A stretch of DNA of 64,000 nucleotides from Vibrio gigantis (GTDB lineage Bacteria > Pseudomonadota > Gammaproteobacteria > Enterobacterales > Vibrionaceae). Where the stretch lies: assembly GCF_024347515.1 (NCBI RefSeq), contig NZ_AP025492.1:3100001-3164000 (forward strand), in the 5' to 3' direction. Below the pieces are notes generated by a model that was not told the origin of the DNA, ran no database searches, and was given only the letters and a program-made list of their open reading frames with translations. The position numbers were made by a program, and so were the translations under genes. Below are positions 19,789-36,890 of the stretch, in pieces; the stretch's first letter is position 1, and every line of letters begins with the position of its first letter.

Positions 19789-19864
19789 GCCTCGATAGCT
19801 CAGTCGGTAGAGCAGCGGATTGAAAATCCGCGTGTCGGTGGTTCGATTCCGCCTCGAGGCACCA
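19789..19864 (+). tRNA. tRNA-Phe(GAA), variant acceptor, copy 2
   Basis: 76 nt, anticodon GAA. The acceptor stem is GCCTCGA/TCGAGGC rather than GCCCGGA/TCCGGGC, and the anticodon stem is GCGGA/TCCGC. All changes are compensated, so the fold is preserved. Confidence 0.96.
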
Positions 19865-19920
19865 TTATTTGGTACTTAACAAATAATGGTCTTAATAGAC
19901 CAGATGTTGAGACAAGTAAT

Positions 19921-19996
19921 TCCCCCTTAGTTCAGTTGGTAGAACGGCGGACTGTTAATCCGTATGTCGCAGGTTCGAGTCCCGCAGGGGGAGCCA
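19921..19996 (+). tRNA. tRNA-Asn(GTT), copy 1 (divergent)
   Basis: 76 nt, anticodon GTT. It differs from the other three Asn genes in the acceptor stem (TCCCCCT/AGGGGGA) and T-arm. The T-stem GCAGG/CCCGC contains one A-C mismatch, which the other copies lack. Confidence 0.95.
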
Positions 19997-20063
19997 TTTT
20001 AAAGGGCTTCATTTTAATGAGGTTTTAACGAAGAGTTTACTCTTCAAGCAAAGAATTTAGTGT

Positions 20064-20139
<76 letters not shown>

Positions 20140-20146
20140 TTCTTTT

Positions 20147-20222
20147 GCCTCGATAGCTCAGTCGGTAGAGCAGCGGATTGAAAATCCGCGTGTCGGTGGT
20201 TCGATTCCGCCTCGAGGCACCA
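20147..20222 (+). tRNA. tRNA-Phe(GAA), variant acceptor, copy 3
   Basis: Identical to the variant Phe gene at 19789; second unit of the 358-bp duplication. Confidence 0.96.
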
Positions 20223-20278
20223 TTATTTGATACTTAACAAATAATGGTCTTAATAGACCTGATGTTAAGACAAGTAAT

Positions 20279-20354
20279 TCCCCTTTAGTTCAGTTGGTAG
20301 AACGGCGGACTGTTAATCCGTATGTCGCAAGTTCAAGTCTTGCAAGGGGAGCCA
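20279..20354 (+). tRNA. tRNA-Asn(GTT), copy 2
   Basis: 76 nt. Acceptor TCCCCTT/AAGGGGA and fully paired T-stem GCAAG/CTTGC, matching the Asn genes of the second cluster. Confidence 0.96.
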
Positions 20355-20362
20355 CATTCAAG

Positions 20363-20392
20363 AAAGCCAAGTCGAAAGACTTGGCTTTTTTT
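20363..20392 (+). terminator. Terminator of the first tRNA cluster
   Basis: An 11-bp perfect stem, AAAGCCAAGTC with GACTTGGCTTT, closed by a GAAA tetraloop and followed by a T-run. It starts 9 bp after the last tRNA. Confidence 0.93.
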
Positions 20393-20724
20393 CGTTTGAA
20401 CGAAAGCTAAATCTATTCGATCACAGCATCTAACCTTAGCAATCCCTATAAAGCCTCTCTTAATTCTCACGACAATATCTTCTTCTTAATTAACTTCCCA
20501 CTATCTCGCGACCCGAACTCCATTTATTCACTAAACCAGAACTTTAAAACTCGTTCATAGTCACACATAAAAATAAACAAGCTTTCGTTCTGTTACTTTT
20601 TTTTCTTCGTAAATTTAATCTTCATCATGTTTTGATATCTTTCTGATATCTGCCCTACACGACTTAGATTAAGATTCGATGAAACATACCTAATACTTAT
20701 TGTTGAATCGCTGCGCGGGGAAAT
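20393..20724. other. Intergenic region before the chemotaxis receptor gene
   Basis: About 332 bp, AT-rich, with no supportable gene. A short direct repeat GATATCT...TGATATCT occurs near 20632-20651. It presumably contains the promoter of the receptor gene; I could not identify a clear sigma-28 or sigma-54 site. Confidence 0.5.
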
Positions 20725-22350
20725 ATGAAATTAAAAACGCAAGCTTACTTATTATCGGGCATCATCTTGATCGCCTTGCTAGCGCTGACTGCTACTGGTT
20801 TATGGACCTTGAGAGTCGCTAGCAACATGGACAACAAAGCTCGCGTTACAGAGCTATTTAAGAGTGCATACAGCATTCTTACTGAAGTTGAGAAAATGGC
20901 TCTTGATGGCACTCTAGAAGAGCAACAAGCAAAACAACTTGCTACTCGCCTACTGCGTAACAACATCTATAAAGACAATGAATACGTTTACGTTGCAGAT
21001 GAAAACATGACATTTGTCGCGACACCGCTAGATCCACAGCTACATGGAACCAGCTTCAATGACTTCAATGACGGTGACGGCAATAGTGTTGGCCAACTTA
21101 TACAAAGAGTACTTGGCAATCGTACTGGACAGATCGTTGAATACACCTGGACGCAAAAGCTTCCAGACGGAACCATTGAAGAAAAACTGTCTATTGCAGA
21201 GAAAACTCCGCATTGGGGTTGGGTTGTCGGCACAGGTATTGGCTTCAACGAAGTTAACGCTCGTTTCTGGTCTACCGCTCAATGGCAGCTCTTCCTTTGC
21301 GTCGTGATTGCTGGCCTTATCCTATCGAGCTTAATCATATCGATTAAACGCATGCTAACACTTCTTGGTGGCGAGCCTAAAGATGTAAGAGAAGCCGTAC
21401 AAGCCGTCGCAGAAGGCCGTATTCAAACCTCTTTCGAAACTCAAGCGATAAACGGCAGTATCTATCACGCTGTCCAGCAAATGAGTAAGTCGTTAGCTGA
21501 ACTAGTCTCAAACCTAAATGCTTCTATGTTGGCATTAAGAGGCGAATTACAGCGCGTAGAAGATCGTGCAGGTTCTATCGCTCAACTAACCGAAACTCAG
21601 CAGCAATCAACTGAGATGATCGCGACAGCAATGACCGAAATGGCTTCTTCAGCTAACAATGTTGCTGATTCAGCGGGCGATACAGCGCGTAATACTGATG
21701 AAGCAGACAAACAGAGCCAGCATACCCAACGTCTTATTCACAACACAGTAGACAACATTCAAGGCCTAGCAGGTCAACTAGGCACGGCAAGTGAAGCTGT
21801 AGCTAACCTAGACAACGATGTAAACAACATTGTCAAAGTACTCGACGTTATCGGTGACATAGCAGAACAAACTAACTTATTGGCACTGAATGCAGCTATT
21901 GAGGCCGCGCGAGCTGGCGAACAAGGTCGTGGATTTGCGGTTGTAGCAGATGAGGTTCGTAACCTTGCAGGCCGAACTCAATCAAGCACCAAAGAAATTC
22001 AATTAATGATTAATAACCTTCAAGAAGGATCTCGCAACGCAATTCAAACTATGGAAGTTTGTGCAGCGACCAGTGAAAGCACCGTAACCGAGTCTCAAAA
22101 CGCCTCTGAAGCACTACAACAGATTGTTGTAGCATTAGAGTCTATCTCATCAATGAGTCATCAAATCGCGACAGCAGCCGCTGAGCAGACTCAGGTGAGT
22201 GATGATATATCGAAGCGTATTAATATGATCGAAGAGAGCGGTAACCAACTGAGCAACGTCGTGACAGAAAGTCATAACAGTACCCAAACCCTCGCCTCCC
22301 TTTCCAACGAATTAGAAGCTTGGGTTAATAGGTTTGAAGTAAAACGCTAA
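20725..22350 (+). CDS. Methyl-accepting chemotaxis protein with single Cache domain
   Basis: A transmembrane receptor that signals to CheA/CheW. The 541-residue protein has TM1 near 8-30 and a periplasmic single-Cache-like sensor near 35-185, with [20 protein letters not shown] and the typical [10 protein letters not shown] near its end. TM2 lies near 188-208, followed by a HAMP-like linker. The long coiled-coil signalling domain ends near 540, and its hairpin tip [20 protein letters not shown] is intact. The ligand cannot be told from sequence. It lies between two tRNA clusters with its own terminator. A GGGGAAAT ribosome-binding site supports the start. Confidence 0.95.
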   Translation: MKLKTQAYLLSGIILIALLALTATGLWTLRVASNMDNKARVTELFKSAYSILTEVEKMALDGTLEEQQAKQLATRLLRNNIYKDNEYVYVADENMTFVATPLDPQLHGTSFNDFNDGDGNSVGQLIQRVLGNRTGQIVEYTWTQKLPDGTIEEKLSIAEKTPHWGWVVGTGIGFNEVNARFWSTAQWQLFLCVVIAGLILSSLIISIKRMLTLLGGEPKDVREAVQAVAEGRIQTSFETQAINGSIYHAVQQMSKSLAELVSNLNASMLALRGELQRVEDRAGSIAQLTETQQQSTEMIATAMTEMASSANNVADSAGDTARNTDEADKQSQHTQRLIHNTVDNIQGLAGQLGTASEAVANLDNDVNNIVKVLDVIGDIAEQTNLLALNAAIEAARAGEQGRGFAVVADEVRNLAGRTQSSTKEIQLMINNLQEGSRNAIQTMEVCAATSESTVTESQNASEALQQIVVALESISSMSHQIATAAAEQTQVSDDISKRINMIEESGNQLSNVVTESHNSTQTLASLSNELEAWVNRFEVKR

Positions 22351-22371
22351 ACGTCCTAGAAATTTCTAAAT

Positions 22372-22402
22372 AAAAAAGCACGTTTTCATACGTGCTTTTT
22401 TT
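22372..22402 (+). terminator. Terminator after the chemotaxis receptor gene
   Basis: Stem GCACGT with ACGTGC, extended by six A/T pairs, a TTTCAT loop and a T-run. Confidence 0.88.
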
Positions 22403-22545
22403 GTTTCGGTGCCCATTCAGTGTAGTTAACCGTAGTTTTACTATCTTTTAGGGCATGCTAGACCTAGGTTTTTTACCCCAAATGAGCAAAAACAACCCAC
22501 TAAGTATAGAAAAACATCAAACGATACTTTTTTTGCAATTTAATG

Positions 22546-22574
22546 TTGACCCAGAACGCGAAAACACGTTTAAT
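22546..22574 (+). promoter_or_regulatory. Promoter of the second tRNA cluster
   Basis: TTGACC at 22546-22551, a 17-bp spacer and TTTAAT at 22569-22574, ending 10 bp before tRNA-Phe. It is a near copy of the first cluster's promoter. Confidence 0.75.
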
Positions 22575-22584
22575 ACACCTCGTC

Positions 22585-22660
22585 GCCCGGATAGCTCAGT
22601 CGGTAGAGCAGAGGATTGAAAATCCTCGTGTCGGTGGTTCGATTCCGCCTCCGGGCACCA
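22585..22660 (+). tRNA. tRNA-Phe(GAA), copy 4
   Basis: 76 nt, identical to copy 1 (GCCCGGA acceptor). Confidence 0.97.
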
Positions 22661-22716
22661 CAATTTATTTGTTGGTGTCTTAGACAACAACAGTAAAGCA
22701 CAAAGAAATATTATGT

Positions 22717-22792
<76 letters not shown>

Positions 22793-22816
22793 TTTCTTTA
22801 AAGCTTTAAGAATAAT

Positions 22817-22892
22817 TCCCCTTTAGTTCAGTTGGTAGAACGGCGGACTGTTAATCCGTATGTCGCAAGTTCAAGTCTTGCAAGGGGAGCCA
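22817..22892 (+). tRNA. tRNA-Asn(GTT), copy 3
   Basis: 76 nt, anticodon GTT, acceptor TCCCCTT/AAGGGGA. Confidence 0.96.
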
Positions 22893-22928
22893 AGTTAATC
22901 ATTAAGCGTAAGCTTCTTGATAGATGAT

Positions 22929-23004
<76 letters not shown>

Positions 23005-23033
23005 TTCTCTTGATGAGAGATAAAACCATCAAT

Positions 23034-23109
23034 TCCCCTTTAGTTCAGTTGGTAGAACGGCGGACTGTTAATCCGTATGTCGCAAGTTCAAGTCTTGCAA
23101 GGGGAGCCA
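23034..23109 (+). tRNA. tRNA-Asn(GTT), copy 4
   Basis: 76 nt, same sequence as copy 3; offset 217 bp from it. Confidence 0.96.
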
Positions 23110-23117
23110 ATTAAAAG

Positions 23118-23144
23118 AAGCCGCATCATTGATGCGGCTTTTTT
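23118..23144 (+). terminator. Terminator of the second tRNA cluster
   Basis: AAGCCGCATC paired with GATGCGGCTT around a 3-nt ATT loop, then a T-run, 8 bp after the last tRNA. Confidence 0.9.
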
Positions 23145-23437
23145 GCATCTGAAGATCTAAACTTATTCATACAAGCCCACTCACCCCTTTCTACTACCTC
23201 ATGTTATTTAAAAACCAACTCTTCTAAAGCAATCAAACTTTTCTCTTTAATTCTGTTCAAGCTATCACAGCAACAAACTAATCACTCTTGTAAAAAGTCA
23301 GTCGTCACAAACGTACTAGTTTTGTTATCTTGCTGAAAAATGCTAGTAATGAGTACACGGATTGAAAAGCTGAAGAATGAATTCAAATAAGCTCCAGGAA
23401 GGCTTAGTGGATTCCGTAAATTGAAGCGATGTACGAT

Positions 23438-23833
23438 TCACTCTTTATCGAAACTATCCACCACAATCGCTCCCATAGACGCTGGCATAGAAATAACGAT
23501 CACCCTTTTGATGGATACAATTGGGTCGCTTAACAAAGGCAGTTTATCCAAACAAGTCAGCACCAAAGCAACAACCAATGCTGTCATCACATAAGCAATA
23601 ACAATTCTGAAAATAAACACAGGTAACCGAGCGATGATATCTTTCTGAAATACACTCTCATACGTATAAAAGCCAAGGAACACCGCAGACAACAAGAACA
23701 GCAACAATAAGTTAGCTGTGGGTAAGGTCTCCCCTAATTTCCACGCTTCTTCAGAAAAAGAAATCGGTACAGCCAAAGCAAAAGATCCCACAAAGATCTG
23801 GCTCGCATCTTCAAAGTTAAAACTCAATTTCAT
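23438..23833 (-). CDS. Small membrane protein, probable DUF2391 family
   Basis: A 131-residue protein with four likely membrane segments: about 11-27, 40-58, 70-95 and 105-125. The N-terminal FEDASQIFVGSFALAVPISF and the internal FYTYESVFQKDII resemble DUF2391/TIGR02587 integral membrane proteins, whose function is unknown. An AAGGTAGCTTT ribosome-binding sequence precedes the ATG. It is isolated between the second tRNA cluster and a gene-poor stretch; its neighbours say nothing about its role. The family call is from memory of similar sequences and is moderate. Confidence 0.6.
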   Translation of the reverse strand: MKLSFNFEDASQIFVGSFALAVPISFSEEAWKLGETLPTANLLLLFLLSAVFLGFYTYESVFQKDIIARLPVFIFRIVIAYVMTALVVALVLTCLDKLPLLSDPIVSIKRVIVISMPASMGAIVVDSFDKE

Positions 23834-25119
23834 AAAGCTACCTTTAAGCCTTTAGATATGTGTCTAGTTACTAAAACTATCAATTCATGATCTTTGGGAG
23901 ATTTGTTAATTACCATCTAATATTAGTCGCATTGGTCAAAACAGAGCTTGGACTAGCAAGCAATAAAATGAATAACTCACAGACACTGGTAACCAACCCT
24001 ACATATCCACAACCAATGTTGAGTAAAGAAGTACATCTCCACCATATCTATTGGGTCGTCGTAACTAATAAGCTTCATACAACTCTATATACATCAGTAC
24101 TAAAGATATCATCCCGAATTGGCTACACATTAGTAATGCTCTTCAATCTAAAACCCACCTCTTATTCAACGACTAGCTACGGCATAAATAGCAAGCAAAT
24201 TAATAATGTTGAGATTCATCTTTCAGGTGTATTTATGACGCGTCTAAAGTCTTTCAAAACTATCTAAAAGACTGTTGAGTAGCAATTACGCTAGCCTCTG
24301 GCTAATCATTACAGATCCTGATTGTGAGCGACAAACAGAATAGAGGCGGAGGATAAAAGTAGCCAGAAGCTTTGTTTACAAGTATCTATAGCCAAGTGCT
24401 TTCTAATAGCACTATTCTTGATCGCAAGACTCCTGCGTAAGTATTGAGAACTACCTGATAGTGAACCTTCCGAGTGGCGCAATATAAGCCTCTTAAGCCA
24501 CTCAGTTCAATATGACCTGAACTGAGTCAAACTACTTAACTCCCCTTTCAACAGGCCTATGTAATTGCATAGGAAGCATCTTGTAGCATTAAGTGACGGA
24601 ATACCAAGTTGTTTGCGAGAAACTCTTTAAATCTAGTTCTACGATTAATCTTTCAGGGTCGTGACTGAATAGTCAAACCTCGAAATAAGAGTAGAGTTCG
24701 GACAATTAAATAGAATGTAAGGAGCTTAGTTATTTATCAATGATTACTAGATATATGATTGAGCACACGAGAAATCATTACTCAAAGCTTAAAAAGGCGT
24801 ACTTACAATAGACATGAGCAAGCTTTTTAAAAATAGGAGAGGCTAATAACTGAGATTAGCAAGCCCTAAGAAAGATAAGCCATTATCCAGCTGTAAAAAG
24901 ATTCCGCTATGTTGAACGGATCTTATAAGCGGAGTTGTGGTTAGGATATCTGGAGGCAGGGGCTAGTTGATAGAAGCTCTAAATATCTACGTTAAGAAAC
25001 ACCGAAAGCCTAGTGATAATACATGGCTTTCTAATAAGTGGCTGGCCTGGCATTTCATCGGACTCGCGCACAAGCGGGACTCTTTCGACCGAAGGGAGAA
25101 TATAGAATGATTCAAATGT
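23834..25119. other. Gene-poor stretch between DUF2391 gene and rRNA operon
   Basis: About 1.29 kb with no gene I can support. An open frame of 126 codons (23887-24267, plus) lacks a good ribosome-binding site and shows no recognisable domain, with a composition like translated non-coding DNA. No tRNA, repeat family, transposase remnant or stable fold was identified. It may be decayed sequence or carry an unrecognised small RNA. Confidence 0.5.
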
Positions 25120-25149
25120 AAAAAAGCCCTGCTATTTCTAGCAGGGCTT
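25120..25149 (-). terminator. Terminator of the downstream rRNA operon
   Basis: An 11-bp perfect stem, AAGCCCTGCTA with TAGCAGGGCTT, then T-rich sequence on the minus strand, 10 bp after tRNA-Asp. Confidence 0.9.
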
Positions 25150-25158
25150 CTCTATAAG

Positions 25159-25235
25159 TGGCGGAGTGGACGGGACTCGAACCCGCGACCCCCGGCGTGA
25201 CAGGCCGGTATTCTAACCAACTGAACTACCACTCC
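25159..25235 (-). tRNA. tRNA-Asp(GTC)
   Basis: 77 nt with encoded CCA, anticodon GTC, acceptor GGAGTGG/CCACTCC. It is the last gene of the downstream rRNA operon, as seen for distal tRNA-Asp in some E. coli rrn operons. Confidence 0.97.
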
Positions 25236-25263
25236 GCAGTGTCTATTCAGCTTAAAGCAATTT

Positions 25264-25383
25264 GAGCCTGACGATGTCCTACTCTCACATGGGGAAGCCC
25301 CACACTACCATCGGCGCTATTGTGTTTCACTTCTGAGTTCGGCATGGAATCAGGTGGGTCCACAATGCTATGGTCGTCAAACA
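25264..25383 (-). rRNA. rrf: 5S rRNA, distal variant copy
   Basis: A 120-nt 5S gene. The core matches the other two copies, but the terminal helix differs: 5' TGTTTGACG pairs with 3' CGTCAGGC, versus TGCTTGGCG with CGCCAGGC. The G-to-A change is matched by C-to-T on the other strand. It is the second 5S gene of this operon. Confidence 0.95.
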
Positions 25384-25423
25384 AATTCTATTGTTAACTT
25401 GATTAATCAAATCAACTAAATAA

Positions 25424-25500
25424 TGGTGCTGATACCCAGACTCGAACTGGGGACCTCACCCTTACCAAGGGTGCGCTCTACCGGGCTGAGCTATATCAGC
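25424..25500 (-). tRNA. tRNA-Thr(GGT)
   Basis: 77 nt with encoded CCA, anticodon GGT. It closely matches E. coli thrV and occupies the same place, between two 5S genes, as in E. coli rrnD. Confidence 0.96.
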
Positions 25501-25570
25501 AGTTCAAGAATCATTTAAAAACGATTCTGAAAACTTTTTGTCTTCACTTTTTAAAGTGAAAATAAATTTA

Positions 25571-25690
25571 AAGCCTGGCGATGTCCTACTCTCACATGGG
25601 GAAGCCCCACACTACCATCGGCGCTATTGTGTTTCACTTCTGAGTTCGGCATGGAATCAGGTGGGTCCACAATGCTATGGTCGCCAAGCA
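25571..25690 (-). rRNA. rrf: 5S rRNA, proximal copy of the downstream operon
   Basis: 120 nt, identical by eye to the 5S gene at 31195-31314. It starts TGCTTGGCGACC and ends with the matching GCCAGGC arm. Confidence 0.97.
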
Positions 25691-25826
25691 AATTTTGCTT
25701 TTACTTTCAGCTTTTTTTAAAAACTGAAGGCAAAATAATCTGGAAAACTGTATTTAAAAGTGTCTCTTCAAACTCATTCAAGCGTTTGGTATTTCTTTGA
25801 GTCCATCAAAACCCCTTGGGTGTTGT

Positions 25827-28720
<2,894 letters not shown>

Positions 28721-28952
28721 ATACAACCCGAAAGGGTCTTAATGTATGGCAACTAACCAAGGTTTTTGGTTGTCATCAAGAAGGGTTAATTCTTGATAAC
28801 TGTTTGCCGGACTCAATTGTGAATCAATGTAAACATTGATTCGAATACAAGACACTTGAATGTGTTTGTTGTGTTTACCTTAAAGGTAAACATTGAGAAC
28901 TTTTAAATTTGATTGAATTACTCGTAAGTAATCAATCAGTCAGCTTTCCAAA

Positions 28953-28964
28953 TTGTTAAAGAGC
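28953..28964 (-). promoter_or_regulatory. Spacer boxA antitermination site, downstream operon
   Basis: GCTCTTTAACAA on the minus strand, between tRNA-Ala and 23S. It matches the rrn boxA bound by NusB-S10. Confidence 0.8.
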
Positions 28965-29017
28965 TTGATTCATAAATGAACCATTTTTAAAGATTCTTAG
29001 GGAAAAACCCTTAAAGA

Positions 29018-29093
29018 TGGTGGAGCTATGCGGGATCGAACCGCAGACCTCCTGCGTGCAAGGCAGGCGCTCTCCCAGCTGAGCTATAGCCCC
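29018..29093 (-). tRNA. tRNA-Ala(TGC)
   Basis: 76 nt with encoded CCA, anticodon TGC, in the 16S-23S spacer after tRNA-Ile. Confidence 0.97.
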
Positions 29094-29107
29094 ATCTAGG
29101 TCGATAT

Positions 29108-29184
29108 TGGTGGGTCTGAGTGGACTTGAACCACCGACCTCCCGCTTATCAGGCGAGCGCTCTAACCAGCTGAGCTACAGACCC
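29108..29184 (-). tRNA. tRNA-Ile(GAT)
   Basis: 77 nt with encoded CCA, anticodon GAT; first tRNA in the 16S-23S spacer. Confidence 0.97.
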
Positions 29185-29251
29185 AATATCGTCTCTTAAC
29201 TTTTCTAAACCTAATCAATCTGTGTGGACACTCATCGTAAGTATCTTCGTA

Positions 29252-30806
<1,555 letters not shown>

Positions 30807-31015
30807 AAGATTTTGTGACTCAACGAATACTGACTTCAAAACTACTGTGTAATTTTAAAGTTATTACCATTCCAACAGAATGATAATGAATTGACTGTGC
30901 CAAATAACCTCTCTCTATAAAGAAAGTAATTATTCGTATTGGTCACTCAGTTCATTGAAATCAATTTTGTTACCGAAGTAACTGCTATTACCTAAGTAAT
31001 AACGTTTTGATATTC

Positions 31016-31041
31016 ATCAACGAGTGCCCACACAGATTGAT
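31016..31041 (-). other. 16S processing stem, 5' arm, downstream operon
   Basis: Leader RNA ATCAATCTGTGTGGGCACTC can pair with CGATGAGTGTCCACACAGAT in the spacer (29214-29237), enclosing 16S. This is the expected RNase III substrate. The same pair occurs in the other operon at 36506-36531 and 34703-34726. Confidence 0.8.
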
Positions 31042-31050
31042 AGGTTTAAA

Positions 31051-31062
31051 TTGTTAAAGAGC
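31051..31062 (-). promoter_or_regulatory. Leader boxA, downstream operon
   Basis: GCTCTTTAACAA on the minus strand, between the promoter and 16S. Confidence 0.82.
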
Positions 31063-31099
31063 TTTGCTTTCAGTGCCTTAGCACTTAAGCAGGACGCGT

Positions 31100-31127
31100 A
31101 TAATACGCTTTCTACTTTGAAAGTCAA
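31100..31127 (-). promoter_or_regulatory. Promoter of the downstream rRNA operon
   Basis: On the minus strand: TTGACT at 31122-31127, a 16-bp spacer, TATTAT at 31100-31105, then a G+C-rich discriminator (ACGCGTCC). It lies 68 bp below the 5S gene of the upstream operon, so the second operon can start on its own. Confidence 0.85.
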
Positions 31128-31194
31128 CATAAAATACTAAGAAAACTTAGAACCCTATGGTGACTTGTCTAGAAACTAGACAAAGTCGAAATTA

Positions 31195-31314
31195 AAGCCT
31201 GGCGATGTCCTACTCTCACATGGGGAAGCCCCACACTACCATCGGCGCTATTGTGTTTCACTTCTGAGTTCGGCATGGAATCAGGTGGGTCCACAATGCT
31301 ATGGTCGCCAAGCA
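31195..31314 (-). rRNA. rrf: 5S rRNA, upstream operon
   Basis: 120 nt, matching the copy at 25571-25690. A TTGTCTAG/CTAGACAA hairpin follows at 31165-31183, without a T-run. Confidence 0.97.
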
Positions 31315-31408
31315 AATTTTAAAATTCGGAAAGCTGTTTTTCGTTCTCTTCAAACTCATTCAAGCGTTTGGTATTTCTTTGAGTCCATCAAAACCCCTTG
31401 GGTGTTGT

Positions 31409-34302
<2,894 letters not shown>

Positions 34303-34534
34303 ATACAACCCGAAAGGGTCTTAATGTATGGCAACTAACCAAGGTTTTTGGTTGTCATCAAGAAGGGTTAATTCTTGATAACTGTTTGCCGGACTCAATT
34401 GTGAATCAATGTAAACATTGATTCGAATACAAGACACTTGAATGTGTTTGTTGTGTTTACCTTAAAGGTAAACATTGAGAACTTTTAAATTTGATTGAAT
34501 TACTCGTAAGTAATCAATCAGTCAGCTTTCCAAA

Positions 34535-34546
34535 TTGTTAAAGAGC
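34535..34546 (-). promoter_or_regulatory. Spacer boxA antitermination site, upstream operon
   Basis: GCTCTTTAACAA on the minus strand, between tRNA-Glu and 23S. Confidence 0.8.
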
Positions 34547-34599
34547 TTGATTCATAAATGAACCATTTTTAAAGACTCTCGAAAGAGAATACTTAAAGA

Positions 34600-34675
34600 T
34601 GGTATCCCGTAGGGGAGTCGAACCCCTGTTACCGCCGTGAAAGGGCGGTGTCCTAGGCCTCTAGACGAACGGGAC
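34600..34675 (-). tRNA. tRNA-Glu(TTC)
   Basis: 76 nt with encoded CCA, anticodon TTC; the sole tRNA in this 16S-23S spacer. Confidence 0.97.
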
Positions 34676-34740
34676 ATAGGTTACTCTTAACTGTTTAAAC
34701 ATATCAATCTGTGTGGACACTCATCGTAAATATCTTCGTA

Positions 34741-36295
<1,555 letters not shown>

Positions 36296-36540
36296 AAGAT
36301 TTTGTCGACTCAACGAATACTGACTTCAAAACTACTGTGTAATTTTAAAGTTATTATCATTCCAACAGAATGATAATGAATTGACTGTGCCAAATAACCT
36401 CTCTCTATAAAGAAAGTAATTATTCGTATTGGTCACTCAGTTCATTGAAATCAATTTTGTTACCGAAGTAACTGTCATTACCTAAGTAATAACGTTTTGA
36501 TATTCATCAACGAGTGCCCACACAGATTGATAGGTTTAAA

Positions 36541-36552
36541 TTGTTAAAGAGC
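36541..36552 (-). promoter_or_regulatory. Leader boxA, upstream operon
   Basis: GCTCTTTAACAA on the minus strand, about 250 bp before 16S. Confidence 0.82.
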
Positions 36553-36593
36553 TTCTCTTCGTTGTGACTTGCATCACTTGGGAAGAGGCGGCC

Positions 36594-36621
36594 ATTCTAG
36601 CGACTTAATCCTCAGTGTCAA
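36594..36621 (-). promoter_or_regulatory. rrn promoter P2, upstream operon
   Basis: On the minus strand: consensus TTGACA at 36616-36621, a 16-bp spacer, TAGAAT at 36594-36599, then the G+C-rich GGCCGCCTC. Confidence 0.85.
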
Positions 36622-36743
36622 ACACTTATTTGGAATTAATTTCTACTTTCTAAAAGTAGGAGTGAATAATCACTCAAAGCTAGTTGCCTTCACTAACATT
36701 CTGCACTGAAGCCTTGTGGCGTCTGCCGTGTCAGTGAGGCGGC

Positions 36744-36771
36744 ATTATAGAGATGCGGCTATTATTGGCAA
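36744..36771 (-). promoter_or_regulatory. rrn promoter P1, upstream operon
   Basis: On the minus strand: TTGCCA at 36766-36771, a 16-bp spacer, consensus TATAAT at 36744-36749, then GCCGCCTC. An A/T-rich run resembling an UP element lies just upstream. It is 150 bp above P2, forming a tandem pair. Confidence 0.85.
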
Positions 36772-36890
36772 GCATTAAATGCGTTTTTTATTAAAAAAAG
36801 AGGTTAAGCGAAGACATTTCAACCAAGGGCTTATTTATACCACTTCCACCCCAACTTCCGAACAAATTACCCACAATACCCTGTGGATAA

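Noticed and set aside
23887..24267. 126-codon open frame in the gene-poor stretch
   Set aside because: No ribosome-binding site, no domain and a composition like random AT-rich DNA. I kept the region as non-coding.
36882..36890. Perfect DnaA box (TGTGGATAA) between the HD-GYP gene and the rRNA promoters
   Set aside because: A single 9-mer is expected by chance about once in two such windows. No cluster of boxes, AT-rich unwinding element or neighbouring dnaA/gidA genes supports an origin.
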